Shown here one piece after another: positions 9,808 to 19,700 of a stretch of DNA of 64,000 nucleotides. Both the position numbers and the translations under genes were made by a program. Position 1 is the stretch's first letter. Every line of letters begins with the position of its first letter. The notes below the pieces were generated by a model. That model did not search any database. It saw only the letters and a list, made by a program, of their open reading frames with translations, and was not told the origin of the DNA. The DNA lies in NCBI GenBank assembly GCA_963709175.1, contig CAVPVK010000007.1, positions 930,001 to 994,000 of the forward strand, given 5' to 3'. Source of the stretch: JANXQG01 sp963709175 (GTDB taxonomy: Bacteria > Planctomycetota > Planctomycetia > Pirellulales > Thermoguttaceae).

Positions 9808-11172
9808 TCAGGGTGCGCCGCCGTTCTGCCGTAGACTGTCGAGGCTGGCAGCCAGCTCGACGACCCGCGCCACGACCACCTGCTCGCCCGGTGCCAGTGG
9901 CTCCAGCCCACGACGCGTTTCCTCGGGTTTGGGCTGGCTGCGGATGTACACCTTGTCGCCGCGGCGGCGGGTGACGGCAACGCTGCGGCGGACATACGTC
10001 GCTTTGCCATCCAATTGTACGAAGACGCAAGTGCGGTCGCTCTCTTCACACAAGGCGGACGCGGGAACCACGACTTCGCCCGGTGGCGGCGGAATCTCCA
10101 GCCGCGTGGTGACGAACTGGCCCACGCGAAGTTTTCCGTCGGGGTTGTCGACCCAACCCATCACCAGGGCTGTGTGCTGGTTGGGATCAATGATGCAGCC
10201 CACCTGGTCGAAACGGCCGATCCGCGTGGTGGCGTCTCCGCCGGAGCCCACGGTCACCGACCACGCCCGCTGGCGGGCCGGCAGGCCATCCAACGTGGGC
10301 AGGTCCTCTTCGTAGGCGTAGGCCAGCACTCCCAGCCGCGAAAGGTCGGCGACCTTGAATAGGTCGCTCGCGGTGTCAACCAGCTCGCCGAGGACCACGT
10401 TGCGCTCAATGATCACGCCGTCCAGCGGAGAGACCACGTCGAGCTTAGCCCACTGCGCGACCATCTCGTCGCGGTCCGGCGTCTTCTCGCGCGAGAGCCG
10501 AGTGGCTTCGGACCGCACGTGGTCGATCTCCTCCTTGGAGATCCGCCAACTTTGCAGGATCCGCACCGCCCGCGACACGGCGATGCGGTCGGCCTCGACC
10601 TTCCGCTCGGTGTCGCGAAGAATGCGCTCGGGCACGGCCCCCTCGGCCGCGGCCTTGGAAATCCGCGCGAGGCTGTCTTCATCCACGCGAAGTTGCGACA
10701 AGGCGTCGATCAGGTCGCTCTTCTTCTCGCCGAGGTCGCGGCTCCAGATCACGGCCAGCAACTGCCCCTTGCGAACATGCTGCCCGAAAGCGATCGGCCG
10801 CGTCCCGTTGCCCGCGTTGCCCAACGCGACGACCTCGCCGGGGAACCGGGCATGGACGTGCGCCAGCCGGTCGGAATCCAGAATCAGCGAGCCCGAAAGC
10901 TCCAGTGTGCTAGGCAGGATCGATAGCTGTGCCGGCCCGGTCCGCACTTCCAGCCGTTTGGCAACGCCCGCAGGCAAGGCCAGTGCGTCCTTCCCCTCGG
11001 CCAACTCGGGCGCAGCGACTGGCGACGTATCGGCCGCGGCCCCTGTCGTAACCCCGATCCACCAGGACATCAGGCTCGCGCGATTCGCGATCCCTGCGCC
11101 AACCACCGCCGCCAGCACCACCAGCACCATGACCGGTACGGTGGCCTTCAATCTGCGATCGACGGATGTCAT
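9808..11172 (-). CDS. RND efflux periplasmic adaptor subunit (CusB/CzcB-like)
   Basis: About 454 aa. One N-terminal membrane anchor (VPVMVLVVLAAVVGAGIA), then a barrel-sandwich lipoyl-like domain (ARFPGEVVALGNAGN...GQHVRKGQLLAVI), a long alpha-hairpin (residues about 150-240), a beta-barrel and a membrane-proximal domain. It links the RND pump to the outer-membrane channel. The ATG at 11172 (MTSVDRRLK) is preferred over a TTG two codons earlier. Expressed with the pump downstream. Confidence 0.9.
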   Translation of the reverse strand: MTSVDRRLKATVPVMVLVVLAAVVGAGIANRASLMSWWIGVTTGAAADTSPVAAPELAEGKDALALPAGVAKRLEVRTGPAQLSILPSTLELSGSLILDSDRLAHVHARFPGEVVALGNAGNGTRPIAFGQHVRKGQLLAVIWSRDLGEKKSDLIDALSQLRVDEDSLARISKAAAEGAVPERILRDTERKVEADRIAVSRAVRILQSWRISKEEIDHVRSEATRLSREKTPDRDEMVAQWAKLDVVSPLDGVIIERNVVLGELVDTASDLFKVADLSRLGVLAYAYEEDLPTLDGLPARQRAWSVTVGSGGDATTRIGRFDQVGCIIDPNQHTALVMGWVDNPDGKLRVGQFVTTRLEIPPPPGEVVVPASALCEESDRTCVFVQLDGKATYVRRSVAVTRRRGDKVYIRSQPKPEETRRGLEPLAPGEQVVVARVVELAASLDSLRQNGGAP

Positions 11173-11560
11173 CGACAATCCCCTTCGTTTTTTGGATGAT
11201 GTAACTCAAATCCGGCCAAGGCCGAACCAGGACCAAGGCTCGGCAATAGAATCGATCACGCAGGCCGGGCACCATGTACCGTCCGGCCACTCTGAGCAAA
11301 GTGTGCCGGTCGAGCGGCTAGTCGCTTCAAGCCATCTTTACAGCCGAGAAATACCGACCGGCATGGCGACCCGGCTCGGGTACTTGTCTACGCGACGTAC
11401 CCTAAGAGCCTTCTCAACGTGGAACGGGCGTCCGGTACCGCAGCGAGCCAATCGAGCGCTATATGGTCCGCGAGCGGGATACGCGTCACGCAATCACGCG
11501 GCGCATGTGTCGCCTCGTCCCAGTCTGCGCAAGCTCCTTCAGTAAAAACCCCGAGGCAAC
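11173..11560. other. intergenic, no gene seen
   Basis: About 390 bases upstream of the efflux operon. It should contain the promoter of the minus-strand pump genes, but no clear promoter or operator is visible. Reading frames here look like chance ORFs. Confidence 0.4.
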
Positions 11561-11953
11561 TCAGACCGTGGGCGGGGCACGGCTCAGGAAAGACGAGCCA
11601 ACACTGCGAGAGTTGTTTGGTTTCGAGAACCAAATCAAATTGCAGAGAATCAGCACGGCGGACGCGGGGGTGGCAGTTGAACCACCGTAAACCGGCGTTG
11701 AGCCGAGCTTGCAAATCGGGCAACCGTCGGCATCATGGGCCGAATGCGATGGGCACATCGCACGGACGAGAACGTCGTGCAAGCATCTGGAAACATGGTG
11801 GTCACCCACCGATGCCGCCCAAGTTAGCCGCCCGCCGGGCAATTGCACCGCGTGGCCACATCCGGGTATTCGATGCAATCCCTCGCCGGCGCAAACGTTC
11901 GTCGCATATAGCACTATGACGAGCCAGGCCGTCTTTCGCTTGCCGCGTGTCAT
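11561..11953 (-). CDS. small secreted His/Cys protein near metal pump
   Basis: 130 aa. The N-terminus is signal-peptide-like (RKTAWLVIVLYATNVCAG). The middle has CLHDVL...CPSHSAHDADGCPICKLG, a His/Cys-rich stretch that resembles the HxxHDxxxCxIC segment of small proteins found beside copper/zinc RND operons. The role is unknown; metal binding is an inference from the residues and the neighbours. The C-terminal 30 residues show no pattern. Confidence 0.5.
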   Translation of the reverse strand: MTRGKRKTAWLVIVLYATNVCAGEGLHRIPGCGHAVQLPGGRLTWAASVGDHHVSRCLHDVLVRAMCPSHSAHDADGCPICKLGSTPVYGGSTATPASAVLILCNLIWFSKPNNSRSVGSSFLSRAPPTV

Positions 11954-12402
11954 ACAAAAATCAACTACGGTGGAAACCTAGATCGAGGAGATCGTAGCGG
12001 GCCAATATACCTACCATTCCAGGATACTTCTGCCGACTGCTCATGTCAATTCCCGAAATGCGACAGGGGATTATCGCCAAACCAGCGAGCAACGGTGATA
12101 GCCGACAAGACCTTGGGGTGAAGTGTGCGATCAGGTCAGACTCCCAATTACAAGCTGCTTGCAACGGGGAGAAATAAACCACGTTTTCGCATGGCCAGAT
12201 CGTTGGGCTTCTAAATCCTCTGCATCCGTTACAATCGATACTTCCGTACCTTCCACGACTGTCGCGGCGCGTGTTGCCACCGTTGCGAACGACACAATCG
12301 TTACCACTCCCCTCCGTCTTATCATCACGTTTGTCACGCCCGATAAAACCCATAGCACAGGAATTTCAGTTTCAATCGTTACGACGCTTTACGAGGTCTT
12401 CC
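11954..12402. other. intergenic, no gene seen
   Basis: About 450 bases between the minus-strand small protein and the plus-strand TolC-like gene. Presumed divergent promoters. No RNA gene or repeat recognised. Confidence 0.4.
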
Positions 12403-14152
12403 ATGCCGGGCTTGAACGGACGTCGACTTGCTCTTTCGACACTCATGTGCGCAGTTCCTGGCCGGTTGTCATTATGACACGCAATGCCAGGTAGATAGCC
12501 GGGTGGGATCATTGAACGGCTGCCCAATGGATGCGACCCCGCCGCCTTCCCCTGCGACTACCGAAAGCAACGGCGGGACCATTCCCGATTCCATCCGTGC
12601 GCCGCTGCCGGAACCGGCGGCGAGCCCTGTTTCGCTCGACGACCAGAACGCCGTTGGGGACCGGCTGCATAATTCGCCCAAGCAAGCCTGCGAATGCCGG
12701 CCCGCCGCTTACGAAGCCCCGGCAACGCCGCGACCCGCGCGGACCGTTCAGCCGTTGGATATTCCCAGCGCGATCCCCGGCAGCGCGGCGCCGCCGCTGC
12801 GCCTGCCGCCGCTGCGCCCGGGGGAAACGCCCGCCCAACAGCGCAGCGAGATTGAAGCCCTGTTTGCCGATTTGCAGGTCATCCCGGCCGCGCCGGAACC
12901 GGTGCCCGCGGCGGGCCAAGCACCGTTGACGCTCGCCCAGTTGCAAGCCATGGCGGTAACCCGCAATCCTCTGATTCGCCAGGCCGCGTCCGACGTGGAA
13001 GCCGCCCGCGGCGCTTTAATCCAGGCCGGCGCCTATCCCAACCCACACGTCGGCTACCAGGCAGACGACATCAATACCGGCAATACCAGGGGCTACCAGG
13101 GCGGCAACCTCAGCCAGACGATCGTCACTGGCGGCAAGCTGCGCTTGGCCAAGGCCTCGGCCCACGTCGATCTGCAAAACGCGGAGTTGGCCTTGCGCCG
13201 AGCCCGTTACGATTTGGCCACGCAGGTGCGCACGAACTACCTGGACGTGCTGGTGGCGCGGGAGCGCATCACGGTAAACGGCGGCCCTGGCCGAGTTCGC
13301 CAACCGCGTCTACCGCCTGCAAGCCAGGCGCGTGGCCGCCGGCGAGGCCGCCGCTTACGAGCCGCTGCAGATCCGTGTGCTCGCCGTGCAGGCGCAGACG
13401 CAACTCATCCAATCGAACCACGATTACGAAGCCGCCTGGCGCAAGCTGGCTATCACGCTCAATGCGCCGGATATGGCCCCGGCCCCGCTGGCCGGACGCA
13501 TCGACGGGCCCGTGCCGCTGATCAGCTACGAGACGGCCCGCGAGCAGATCCTGCGCGTACACACCGACCTGCTCACCGCCCAGAACGCGGTGGCCAAGCG
13601 CAATACCAACTTCGCCTGGCGCGGGTCACGCCGATCTGCCCGAACATCGACACCACGACCGTCATCGAAAAGGACTACACCACGCCGCCCTTTAATACGG
13701 CCCTAAGCCTGCAGGTGGGCGTTCCGGTCCCCATTTTCGATACCAACCGCGGCAACATCATCGCGGCCGAGGCCGCACTGGTGCGGGCCTGCAGCGAATA
13801 CGAACGGGCCCGCAACGACCTGTTCACCACCTTGGCCGATACGTTCTCCCGTTACGACACGAACCGACAGACGGCCGAGCAGTATCGCAACAGTATTCTC
13901 GTCGACCAGGTGCGGGCCTATCGCGGCATGTACCAACGCTACCAGGTCGATCCGGACGCCGATTTCAACGACGTGGTCACGTCGCAGCAAACACTGGCCA
14001 GCACGATTTCCACTTATATCCAGCTCATGGGCGACCAATGGCAGGCGGTCGCCGACCTGGCGGGGCTGATGCAAATCGATGACATTTTTGCGATGGGCCA
14101 GATGCGCGAGGATGCACGTGGCGATGCGGCAGTGGCGACAGTCGCCGAATAA
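12403..14152 (+). CDS. TolC-family outer-membrane efflux lipoprotein (frameshifted)
   Basis: Outer-membrane factor for the metal pump. The ATG at 12403 gives a lipoprotein signal (RRLALSTLMCAV) that continues, after a frame change near 12445, into a lipobox LAGC. Two typical OEP repeats follow: TLAQLQAMAVTRNPLIRQA...QAGAYPNPHVGYQ and the second half VGVPVPIFDTNRGNIIAAEA. The middle (about 13278-13615) must be read in another frame (AAGEAAAYEPLQIRVLAVQ), so two further compensating indels exist. The sum is a normal OEP of about 580 aa. Confidence 0.82.
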
Positions 14153-14296
14153 TTCGTTGCGGATTCTGATTCCGTTGACGCACTACAAGGCATCGTGGGC
14201 CAACTGGAACAAGACCTGGCCCAAGCCCGCCTGGCCGCGAGGTCCAGGTGGCGGGCAATTTGCGGGTCGTGATCGACCTAGCCCGTTCTCTCGGCC

Positions 14297-14470
14297 GTGA
14301 ACCTGGGCGATGACGCCGACACTACCGGGGCCGTCTGCGACCAACTGGCTGGGGCGTATTGGGGCGAGTCGGGGATTCCAGTAGAATGGCGGGATGGGCT
14401 GGCCACGCCGGAGATGATCGACAAGGATCTTCAGGGGCTGTTGGGCAGGCAGTATTTCGGGCGTAACAGA
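14297..14470 (+). pseudogene. C-terminal remnant of ADP-ribosylglycohydrolase (DraG-like)
   Basis: The translation NLGDDADTTGAVCDQLAGAYWG matches the metal-binding C-terminal motif of ADP-ribosylglycohydrolases (GDDADTTGA...GAYYG), followed by SGIPVEWRDGLA. The rest of the enzyme (over 200 residues) is missing upstream, so this is a fragment. It is notable because NADAR proteins, one of which is encoded at 19905, act in ADP-ribose/NAD chemistry. Confidence 0.7.
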
Positions 14471-14499
14471 TCAACAAAAGAAACGAACTCAGAGGAAAA

Positions 14500-14787
14500 A
14501 TGGCAACCTACATCGTCTTCACTCGCGAAAGCACTCGCGACGCATCAGAACTTGCGGCCTATTCACGACAGGTCGGCGACACATTGACGGGGCATCCGGT
14601 CACGGTTCTGGCCGCCTACGGTCGCCAAGAGGTCATCGAAGGACCGGACGTGGAAGGCGTCGTCATCCTGGAATTCCCGACCTTCGAGGCGGCGAAGGCA
14701 TGGTACGAAAGCCCCGCCTATCGGGAGGTCCGCGAGCATCGCTTTCGAGGTGCTGACTATCGGGCGGTCATCGTGGAGGGGGTATGA
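14500..14787 (+). CDS. DUF1330 family protein
   Basis: 95 aa, complete. The ferredoxin-like dimeric fold of DUF1330 is recognisable from MATYIVFTRESTRD, GRQEVIEGPDVEGVVILEFP and FEAAKAWYESPAYREVREHR. No function is established for the family. The start of the next gene overlaps its stop (ATGA). Confidence 0.88.
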   Translation: MATYIVFTRESTRDASELAAYSRQVGDTLTGHPVTVLAAYGRQEVIEGPDVEGVVILEFPTFEAAKAWYESPAYREVREHRFRGADYRAVIVEGV

Positions 14788-17084
14788 CGAGCCGATGGTT
14801 GTGGGTCTTGGGCGTGCTGGGCATCGTGGTCCAAGTGGCGTGGGCGGCAGAATCGCCGTCCATCGACCGCGAGACTCTGGACCGCTGGTCCGCGCCGTAC
14901 CGCGGCTGGCATTACTGGCCGGACCCGGTCATTCCTGCCGAGCCGAAGATTCCCGGGCACGAGGCGTTCCACAACACGGACTGCCCCTGCGTCTACCAAC
15001 TGCCCGGCCAGCCGGGCAATTGGTACATGAGCTTCATCGGCTTTAATGGCAAGGGCTACAACAGCTTCGTGGCTGAGAGCGACGACCTGATCCACTGGAA
15101 ACGGCCCCGCCTCGCCATGGGGTTCGGCAAGCCGGGCGAGTTCGATCACGGCGGCTGCGTCATCGGGGCGTTTCTCTACGACTCCTACGACATCCGCGCC
15201 CCGCGGGAACTGAAACGTCGCGACAGCAAGTTCTGGACGCTCTACGGCTGCTATCCCCGACAGGGTGGATACGAAATGCGCCCCGGCTATGAAGGGGTAG
15301 CCGTAAGTGACGATGGTCTGACTTGGCGGCGGGCCAAGGACCAGCCGACCCTGGCGGTCTCAGACGCCGACTGTGGTGCATGGGAGAAAAGCTGCATCTA
15401 CCAGCCCTGGCTGGTGGAATGCGACGGCCAATTCTACGACTTCTACAACGCTGCCGAGGGCGGCAGGGAGCAGACCGGCCTGGCCTTTTCAAGCGACCTT
15501 CTGTCCTGGAAGCGGTACTCCGGCAACCCGGTCGTCCGCGTCCGGCCCAAGGGCTACGACGAGCAGTTCGCATCCGATCCCAAGGTGTTCCGCGACGGCG
15601 ATCACTGGGTGATGTTCTATTTCGGAGTCGGGCGGGGTGGGGCGCACGTCATGGCCGCCTTATCCCGCGACCTGCTACATTGGACGGCGCATCCCGAGCC
15701 GCTCTACAAGGCGGCCGGGCATCCGGGGGGCCTGGACAGGAATTACGCCCACAAGATATCGTTGGTTTACGAGCCGAAGAGCGACACCTTCTACCTTTAC
15801 TATTGCGCCGTAGGAAACCGGGGGCGTTGTATCGGGCTGATTACCAGTAAGCGGTTGGACCGTGACGCCAAGGGGGGCGACAACCAGGCGCCCAAGGGTA
15901 ATTACCCAACGGTCGTCAAGCGGGCGACGGTCGCAGGTCAGCCAGATCTGAAGGTCCAAGCGACCAGCGGCCTGCCCAGCGCGCAAGTCGGCCTGGGTAT
16001 TGCTTACCGGGACGGCAAGGAGGTGGCTCGTGACTACGCAAAGGCCTTGGTGTGGTTTCGCGCCGCGGCGAAGAAAGACGACGCGGCAGCCCTGGACAAT
16101 CTAGGCTGGATGTACGAACACGGACTCGGGATGACCGCCGACTTCCCACAGGCCGCCAGGTATTACCGGGCATCGGCTGACAAAGGACACTCCCAAGGCC
16201 AGTGGAACCTTGGGCGGATGTACGCGGAAACCGCTTGGGGCCGCTACGACAACGCGGAAGCAGCCCGCTGGTATCGCCGTGCCGCCGACTCCGGGCACGT
16301 CTGGGCGCAGTACCGGCTTGGGCTGGCATACCTTCAGGGTATAGGGATTGCAGCCGACGACGATCAAGCCCGCCAGTGGTTCGGCGAATCCGCCGGTCAG
16401 GGTAATGCCGAGGCCATGCTGGCGCTGGGGACCATGTGCTGCCTCGGCAGCGGCGTGGACCGAAGCGACGAGCAGGCCCGCACTTGGTTCGCCAAGGCCG
16501 CAGGCCAGCACGATGAACGGGCGGCAGACGCCCTGAAATGGCTCGATCTGCGTCGGAAGCCTGCGATCCCCGGCAAGTCGATCTGCCTGAAGGTCCCGCA
16601 CATCTCCCAGGGATGGAATATGTGTGGCGTGGCGTCAGCCACAATGGCGACCGCCTTTCACGGCAAGACGGGCGATCAATACGAGCTGAAAAGGCTGTGC
16701 GGCAGCCGGATGGGCGACGGCACCGATTGGATGGACCTCATTTCCGCTGCCGCCAAGCTGGGGTCTCACTGGGAGCTGAAGACCTTTCCATACGACCAGG
16801 CGGGACTTCGCGAAGGGCGAAAACAGATGATGGCATGGCTCGACGCCGGGCATCCGGTCTTGCTGGACATCACGGTGGAGCCGCCAGGCCGATCACCCAC
16901 AGGCCACACGGTCGTGGTGGTGGGCTATGACGGGGCGGGGGAACGGTGGATCATCGACAATCCGGCGATGGGGCCGCCCGGAATTCAGATATACGATGTG
17001 CCGACGCTCGACAAGTTGTGGCACTCGCGGTGGTATTCATCCAAGTCGCCGGGAACATCACGACCGATCATTCTGACGCACTGA
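14784..17084 (+). CDS. secreted five-bladed propeller - Sel1 repeats - C39-like peptidase fusion
   Basis: 766 aa with a signal peptide (WLWVLGVLGIVVQVAWA). Residues about 30-370 form a GH43/GH130-like five-bladed beta-propeller with blade motifs such as SDDLIHWKRP, SDDGLTWRRA and SRDLLHWTAH. Residues about 395-590 hold about six Sel1-type TPR repeats (LGWMYEHGLGMTADFPQAARYY). Residues about 600-760 are a papain-like C39 peptidase domain with the expected Cys (WNMCGVASATM), His (GHTVVVVGYD) and Asn/Asp (IDNP). The combination suggests an exported protein that binds glycans and cleaves peptide or peptidoglycan bonds, but this is inference. The frame is intact. Confidence 0.82.
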   Translation: MTSRWLWVLGVLGIVVQVAWAAESPSIDRETLDRWSAPYRGWHYWPDPVIPAEPKIPGHEAFHNTDCPCVYQLPGQPGNWYMSFIGFNGKGYNSFVAESDDLIHWKRPRLAMGFGKPGEFDHGGCVIGAFLYDSYDIRAPRELKRRDSKFWTLYGCYPRQGGYEMRPGYEGVAVSDDGLTWRRAKDQPTLAVSDADCGAWEKSCIYQPWLVECDGQFYDFYNAAEGGREQTGLAFSSDLLSWKRYSGNPVVRVRPKGYDEQFASDPKVFRDGDHWVMFYFGVGRGGAHVMAALSRDLLHWTAHPEPLYKAAGHPGGLDRNYAHKISLVYEPKSDTFYLYYCAVGNRGRCIGLITSKRLDRDAKGGDNQAPKGNYPTVVKRATVAGQPDLKVQATSGLPSAQVGLGIAYRDGKEVARDYAKALVWFRAAAKKDDAAALDNLGWMYEHGLGMTADFPQAARYYRASADKGHSQGQWNLGRMYAETAWGRYDNAEAARWYRRAADSGHVWAQYRLGLAYLQGIGIAADDDQARQWFGESAGQGNAEAMLALGTMCCLGSGVDRSDEQARTWFAKAAGQHDERAADALKWLDLRRKPAIPGKSICLKVPHISQGWNMCGVASATMATAFHGKTGDQYELKRLCGSRMGDGTDWMDLISAAAKLGSHWELKTFPYDQAGLREGRKQMMAWLDAGHPVLLDITVEPPGRSPTGHTVVVVGYDGAGERWIIDNPAMGPPGIQIYDVPTLDKLWHSRWYSSKSPGTSRPIILTH

Positions 17085-17243
17085 CGCACCTCCCCCCGAT
17101 ACTGGTGTACAGCGCGGGATTGTGGGAGAATGACAGGACACGATGGCACACGGTAATCGCGTCGGCGAAGAAAGGAAACCCGGTCCAGCGGCAGCGGCCA
17201 GGTCATGGATGTCCACAGGGTGTGAAGCATGCGCCGGCCCCCT

Positions 17244-17998
17244 CTATTGCTGCCCGAGCCGCAATCCTACCAGCAACTCGTTGACCGGCTTCCGATCCCG
17301 GTCCTCCGGCAGCTTCGATTCCTGGAAAGCCTGATCGAGCGCGGCCTCCAGTTCCGTCAGCTTCAACTCGTGGAAGGGCCAGTCGAGATCTCCGACCCCG
17401 ATGTTCTCGCCGCCGACCTTCCGAGTGATCAGCTCGTCGAGGAACGTAAAGTCAAAATGCTCGTTGAGCCGCAGCAGGTTGGCCTCAACTTCGCCGGTCC
17501 GCAGCAGGTGGATACCGGTCATCAGCACGCGGTAGGCGTAGAGCACCGGCTTGGCCTGCTTCGGCTCCTCCTTGGCGATCAACTTTCGCTGCGTGGCATA
17601 GAAGCCCCGGTAATGATGATAGTGGTGCCGGGTGATGCAGCGCTGGGCCAGCGGGCGCAGCTCATCGAGGAACTCCCGGCCCAGGACCACGATGGGCGAG
17701 AATATCTGCTCCAAGATGTAACCGTTGTTTCGTACCAGTAGCCGCAGATACTTGCCCACGTCGTGGCTGACCAGTTCCACTTCGGTGCCGTCGTCGATGG
17801 TCTTGTGCTCCAGCGTCTGATTCGGCGCGTGCAGGCCCACCACGTCACGCAGTGGCAGAAGGTGGCAGCCGCGCAGGTCCACGTCGCTATCAGACGACGG
17901 GAATCCGTAGAGGTGCGCCCGCTAACGGTAACGAACAACGGCTTGAAGTCCAGCCCTTCGACGAGCCGCCGCATCGCCGCCAGGTTCACGTCAAGCAT
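17244..17998 (-). CDS. RlaP-type predicted nucleotidyltransferase (frameshifted)
   Basis: About 250 aa of the RlaP family (DNA polymerase beta superfamily, RNA-ligase-associated). The N-terminus MLDVNLAAMRRLVEGLDFK reads to VTVSG, then one base is missing in a G-run near 17926. The other frame continues GAHLYGFPSSDSDVDLRG, the G-S/D-x-D catalytic signature. The C-terminal part has the helical YRGFY...KPVLYAYRVLMTGIHLL segment typical of RlaP. The start overlaps the stop of the second RlaP by 8 bp, so the two form an operon. RlaP proteins are associated with RNA repair; the substrate is not known. Confidence 0.78.
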
Positions 17999-18935
17999 CG
18001 ACCATCCTCCTTCTCGCCCGGACCAGGAACTCGTCCACGCGCCGAAAGTCCGGCTGCTCCGGCAGTGCTGTCCGCTCGAACGCCTGTTGGAACCGCTCGT
18101 CCAACTCCAGCGCCCGCCGCTTCACCTCATCGAACGGCAGCCCGTCATTGCGGATGTGCAATAGTTCGTCGCGTCGTTCGGCCACGTCGATGCGGATCTC
18201 GCCGGTCTCCAGGGCCGCGATCCCCGAGTGGAGCAGGCGGACCAGGTGCATGGCGTGCTTGGGCTTGTAGGTGCCCTTGTCCTTGAAGGCGTTGGCCATG
18301 CGGCGAAACTGGCTCAGCACGTAGCCCGAGTAAGTCTTGTAGACATGCTTCGACAGGAACGCAAGACGGATAGCCCGCAACTCCTGGGCCGTCTCGTCGG
18401 CCTGGAGGACCAAGTGTGTCCAGAGCGTCTCCAGCACGTTGGGGTTGGCCTTCAGGGCCAGCCGCAGGAATTTTTCCAATTCCCAGTAGACCTCATCCCG
18501 CTCCTGTTCCATGAACTCCAGTTGTTCCGGCAGTCGCCGCAGTGACCAGTGCAGCCGGGCAGGCGGTAGATAGATGCCACGCAGGTCGTCGTCAGAGTCC
18601 TCGGAGGCCAGCCCAAACGCCTTGGAGCCAACCTGGCAGCGATAAATGATCCAGGGCCGCAGGTCATCTGCCACTTCGCCCAACTCGTCCTCGACTTCAC
18701 GCCGCCGCAGGGCCAACTCGTCGAAATACGCGGTTACCGTTTCGTCATCTGTGAACCGAACCAGGTAGGGATGCTGATTGTCCCGTGGGCACTCAAGCAC
18801 TATGCCCACGCTGCCTGACGGCTTGAAGCGTTCGCCACCCGGCAACACCTTCGCGGCCTTCAGCACGACCTGGGTGCCTGCCGGGATGACGAAGCCGGGC
18901 AATAGTTTGCGGAATGAATGTTCATCGGCAGACAT
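17991..18935 (-). CDS. RlaP-type predicted nucleotidyltransferase, second copy
   Basis: 314 aa from MSADEHSF (an earlier ATG at 18983 is in frame). Residues about 20-100 look like a small beta-rich N-terminal domain (GTQVVLKAAKVLPGG...GIVLECPRDNQHPYLVRF). Then comes the pol-beta signature CQVGSKAFGLASEDSDDDLRG with its acidic pair, and a helical C-terminal part (MANAFKDKGTYKPKHAMHLVRLL). It is a paralogue of the downstream gene and immediately upstream of it. The frame is intact. Confidence 0.8.
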   Translation of the reverse strand: MSADEHSFRKLLPGFVIPAGTQVVLKAAKVLPGGERFKPSGSVGIVLECPRDNQHPYLVRFTDDETVTAYFDELALRRREVEDELGEVADDLRPWIIYRCQVGSKAFGLASEDSDDDLRGIYLPPARLHWSLRRLPEQLEFMEQERDEVYWELEKFLRLALKANPNVLETLWTHLVLQADETAQELRAIRLAFLSKHVYKTYSGYVLSQFRRMANAFKDKGTYKPKHAMHLVRLLHSGIAALETGEIRIDVAERRDELLHIRNDGLPFDEVKRRALELDERFQQAFERTALPEQPDFRRVDEFLVRARRRMVDA

Positions 18936-19311
18936 GATGCTGCTTGCCCTGGGGCCGACCTTCAAATATCTGCGTATTGGCACATATTGCTGGTTTCATG
19001 GACAGCCGCCGTTATCGTGGCCGTGGTGCCGTCCATTGTCGTCCATCCGACCGGCAGGTCAAGGACCAACCCAGATGCCGTACGAAACCGAACGACTCCC
19101 GGCCCAGATATTCTGAGCAGGGGGCGTTTTCGCTTTATAACTCGACCTTCTCGACCTCGACCTCGGCCACGAAAAGGCCGTTTTCGTCGGCCAGGAACGC
19201 AGCCACTACACTGAAGACGGCGCCACTGAAGCCGCCGACGTTCAGGATGTCGCTCAGCTCTGGGGCGACTCATCATCGTCCGCAGGGTCCGGCCCCATGC
19301 GTATCATCGAG
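18936..19311. other. gap between RlaP genes and tRNA array, possible small ORF
   Basis: On the minus strand a short frame ending at about 19139 reads SELSDILNVGGFSGAVFSVV and finishes VEVEKVEL, but no start codon lies in the same frame. An ATG-initiated acidic peptide (MGPDPADDDESP) could join it with one frame change. I do not recognise it. Confidence 0.25.
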
Positions 19312-19444
19312 GGCGCCGGGCGGGAATCGAACCTGCTAAACCATGTACTCCACCACGGCAGTCGAGCGTGTTTCGTAATGTTTCAAACGGACCGACGAAG
19401 TTATGGCCAGAGGGTTTACGTGCTCTGCCATTGAGCTACGGCGC
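19312..19444 (-). tRNA. tRNA gene interrupted by a ~60-nt insertion, anticodon unresolved
   Basis: The 5' part has acceptor GCGCCGT and a normal D-arm (GCTC-AATGGCA-GAGC). The 3' part has a T-arm with TTCGATT and acceptor CCGGCGC plus C73. Between D-arm and T-arm are 85 nt instead of about 23. Most of the excess is a copy of a ~58-nt repeat (AACTTCGTCGG...GGAGTACATG). I cannot place the anticodon. It could be an intron-bearing tRNA or a dead gene. Confidence 0.55.
19337..19396 (-). repeat. 58-nt repeat, copy 1 (inside tRNA gene)
   Basis: Minus strand. Begins TTCGTCGG, contains CGACTGCCG and ends GGAGTACATG, 58 nt in all. It shares both ends and the central CGACTGCCG with the copy at about 19501-19558. 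The ends of the first half (GTCG...CGAC) can pair into a hairpin. Confidence 0.6.
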
Positions 19445-19456
19445 ATCACTTGCCAG

Positions 19457-19495
19457 TAGCGCCGGTGGGACTCGAACCCACAACCACGGCATCCG
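19457..19495 (-). pseudogene. 3' half of a tRNA gene
   Basis: T-arm GTGGG-TTCGAGT-CCCAC followed by acceptor strand CGGCGCT and A73, nearly the same as the 3' half of tRNA-Cys at 19817. No matching 5' half precedes it. A copy of the ~58-nt repeat lies immediately upstream. Confidence 0.6.
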
Positions 19496-19500
19496 TAGTG

Positions 19501-19558
19501 CATGTACTCCGAACCGGCAGTCGGCCTGTCTCGAATATGCTTATAATGGCCCAACGAA
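19501..19558 (-). repeat. 58-nt repeat, copy 2
   Basis: Minus strand: TTCGTTGGGCC at the start, GGCCGACTGCCGG near the middle, GGAGTACATG at the end. GTTGGGCC and GGCCGAC can pair. It sits directly upstream of the orphan tRNA 3' half. Confidence 0.6.
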
Positions 19559-19700
19559 GTTGCGCCACGAGTGTTTTTTTTGCGGCCGTCCGTATCAGAC
19601 GTGCTTGTCGCGCCTCTGACCGTTGACTGGCTCCTTCGTCTGCGAGAGACTCCGGGGCCTTTCACTAGCCGGTCGCCCGGCATCGTTACCTTAGGGCCGT

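Noticed and set aside
8328..9974. Long plus-strand frames opposite the RND pump
   Set aside because: They are antisense shadows of a strongly conserved 3.5-kb gene.
14079..14296. Separate gene between TolC and the DraG remnant
   Set aside because: Short, no pattern, overlaps the end of the TolC-like gene.
19444..19457. Permuted tRNA (3' half followed by 5' half)
   Set aside because: The orphan 3' half and next 5' half have compatible acceptors, but no joined anticodon arm can be built from the two pieces.
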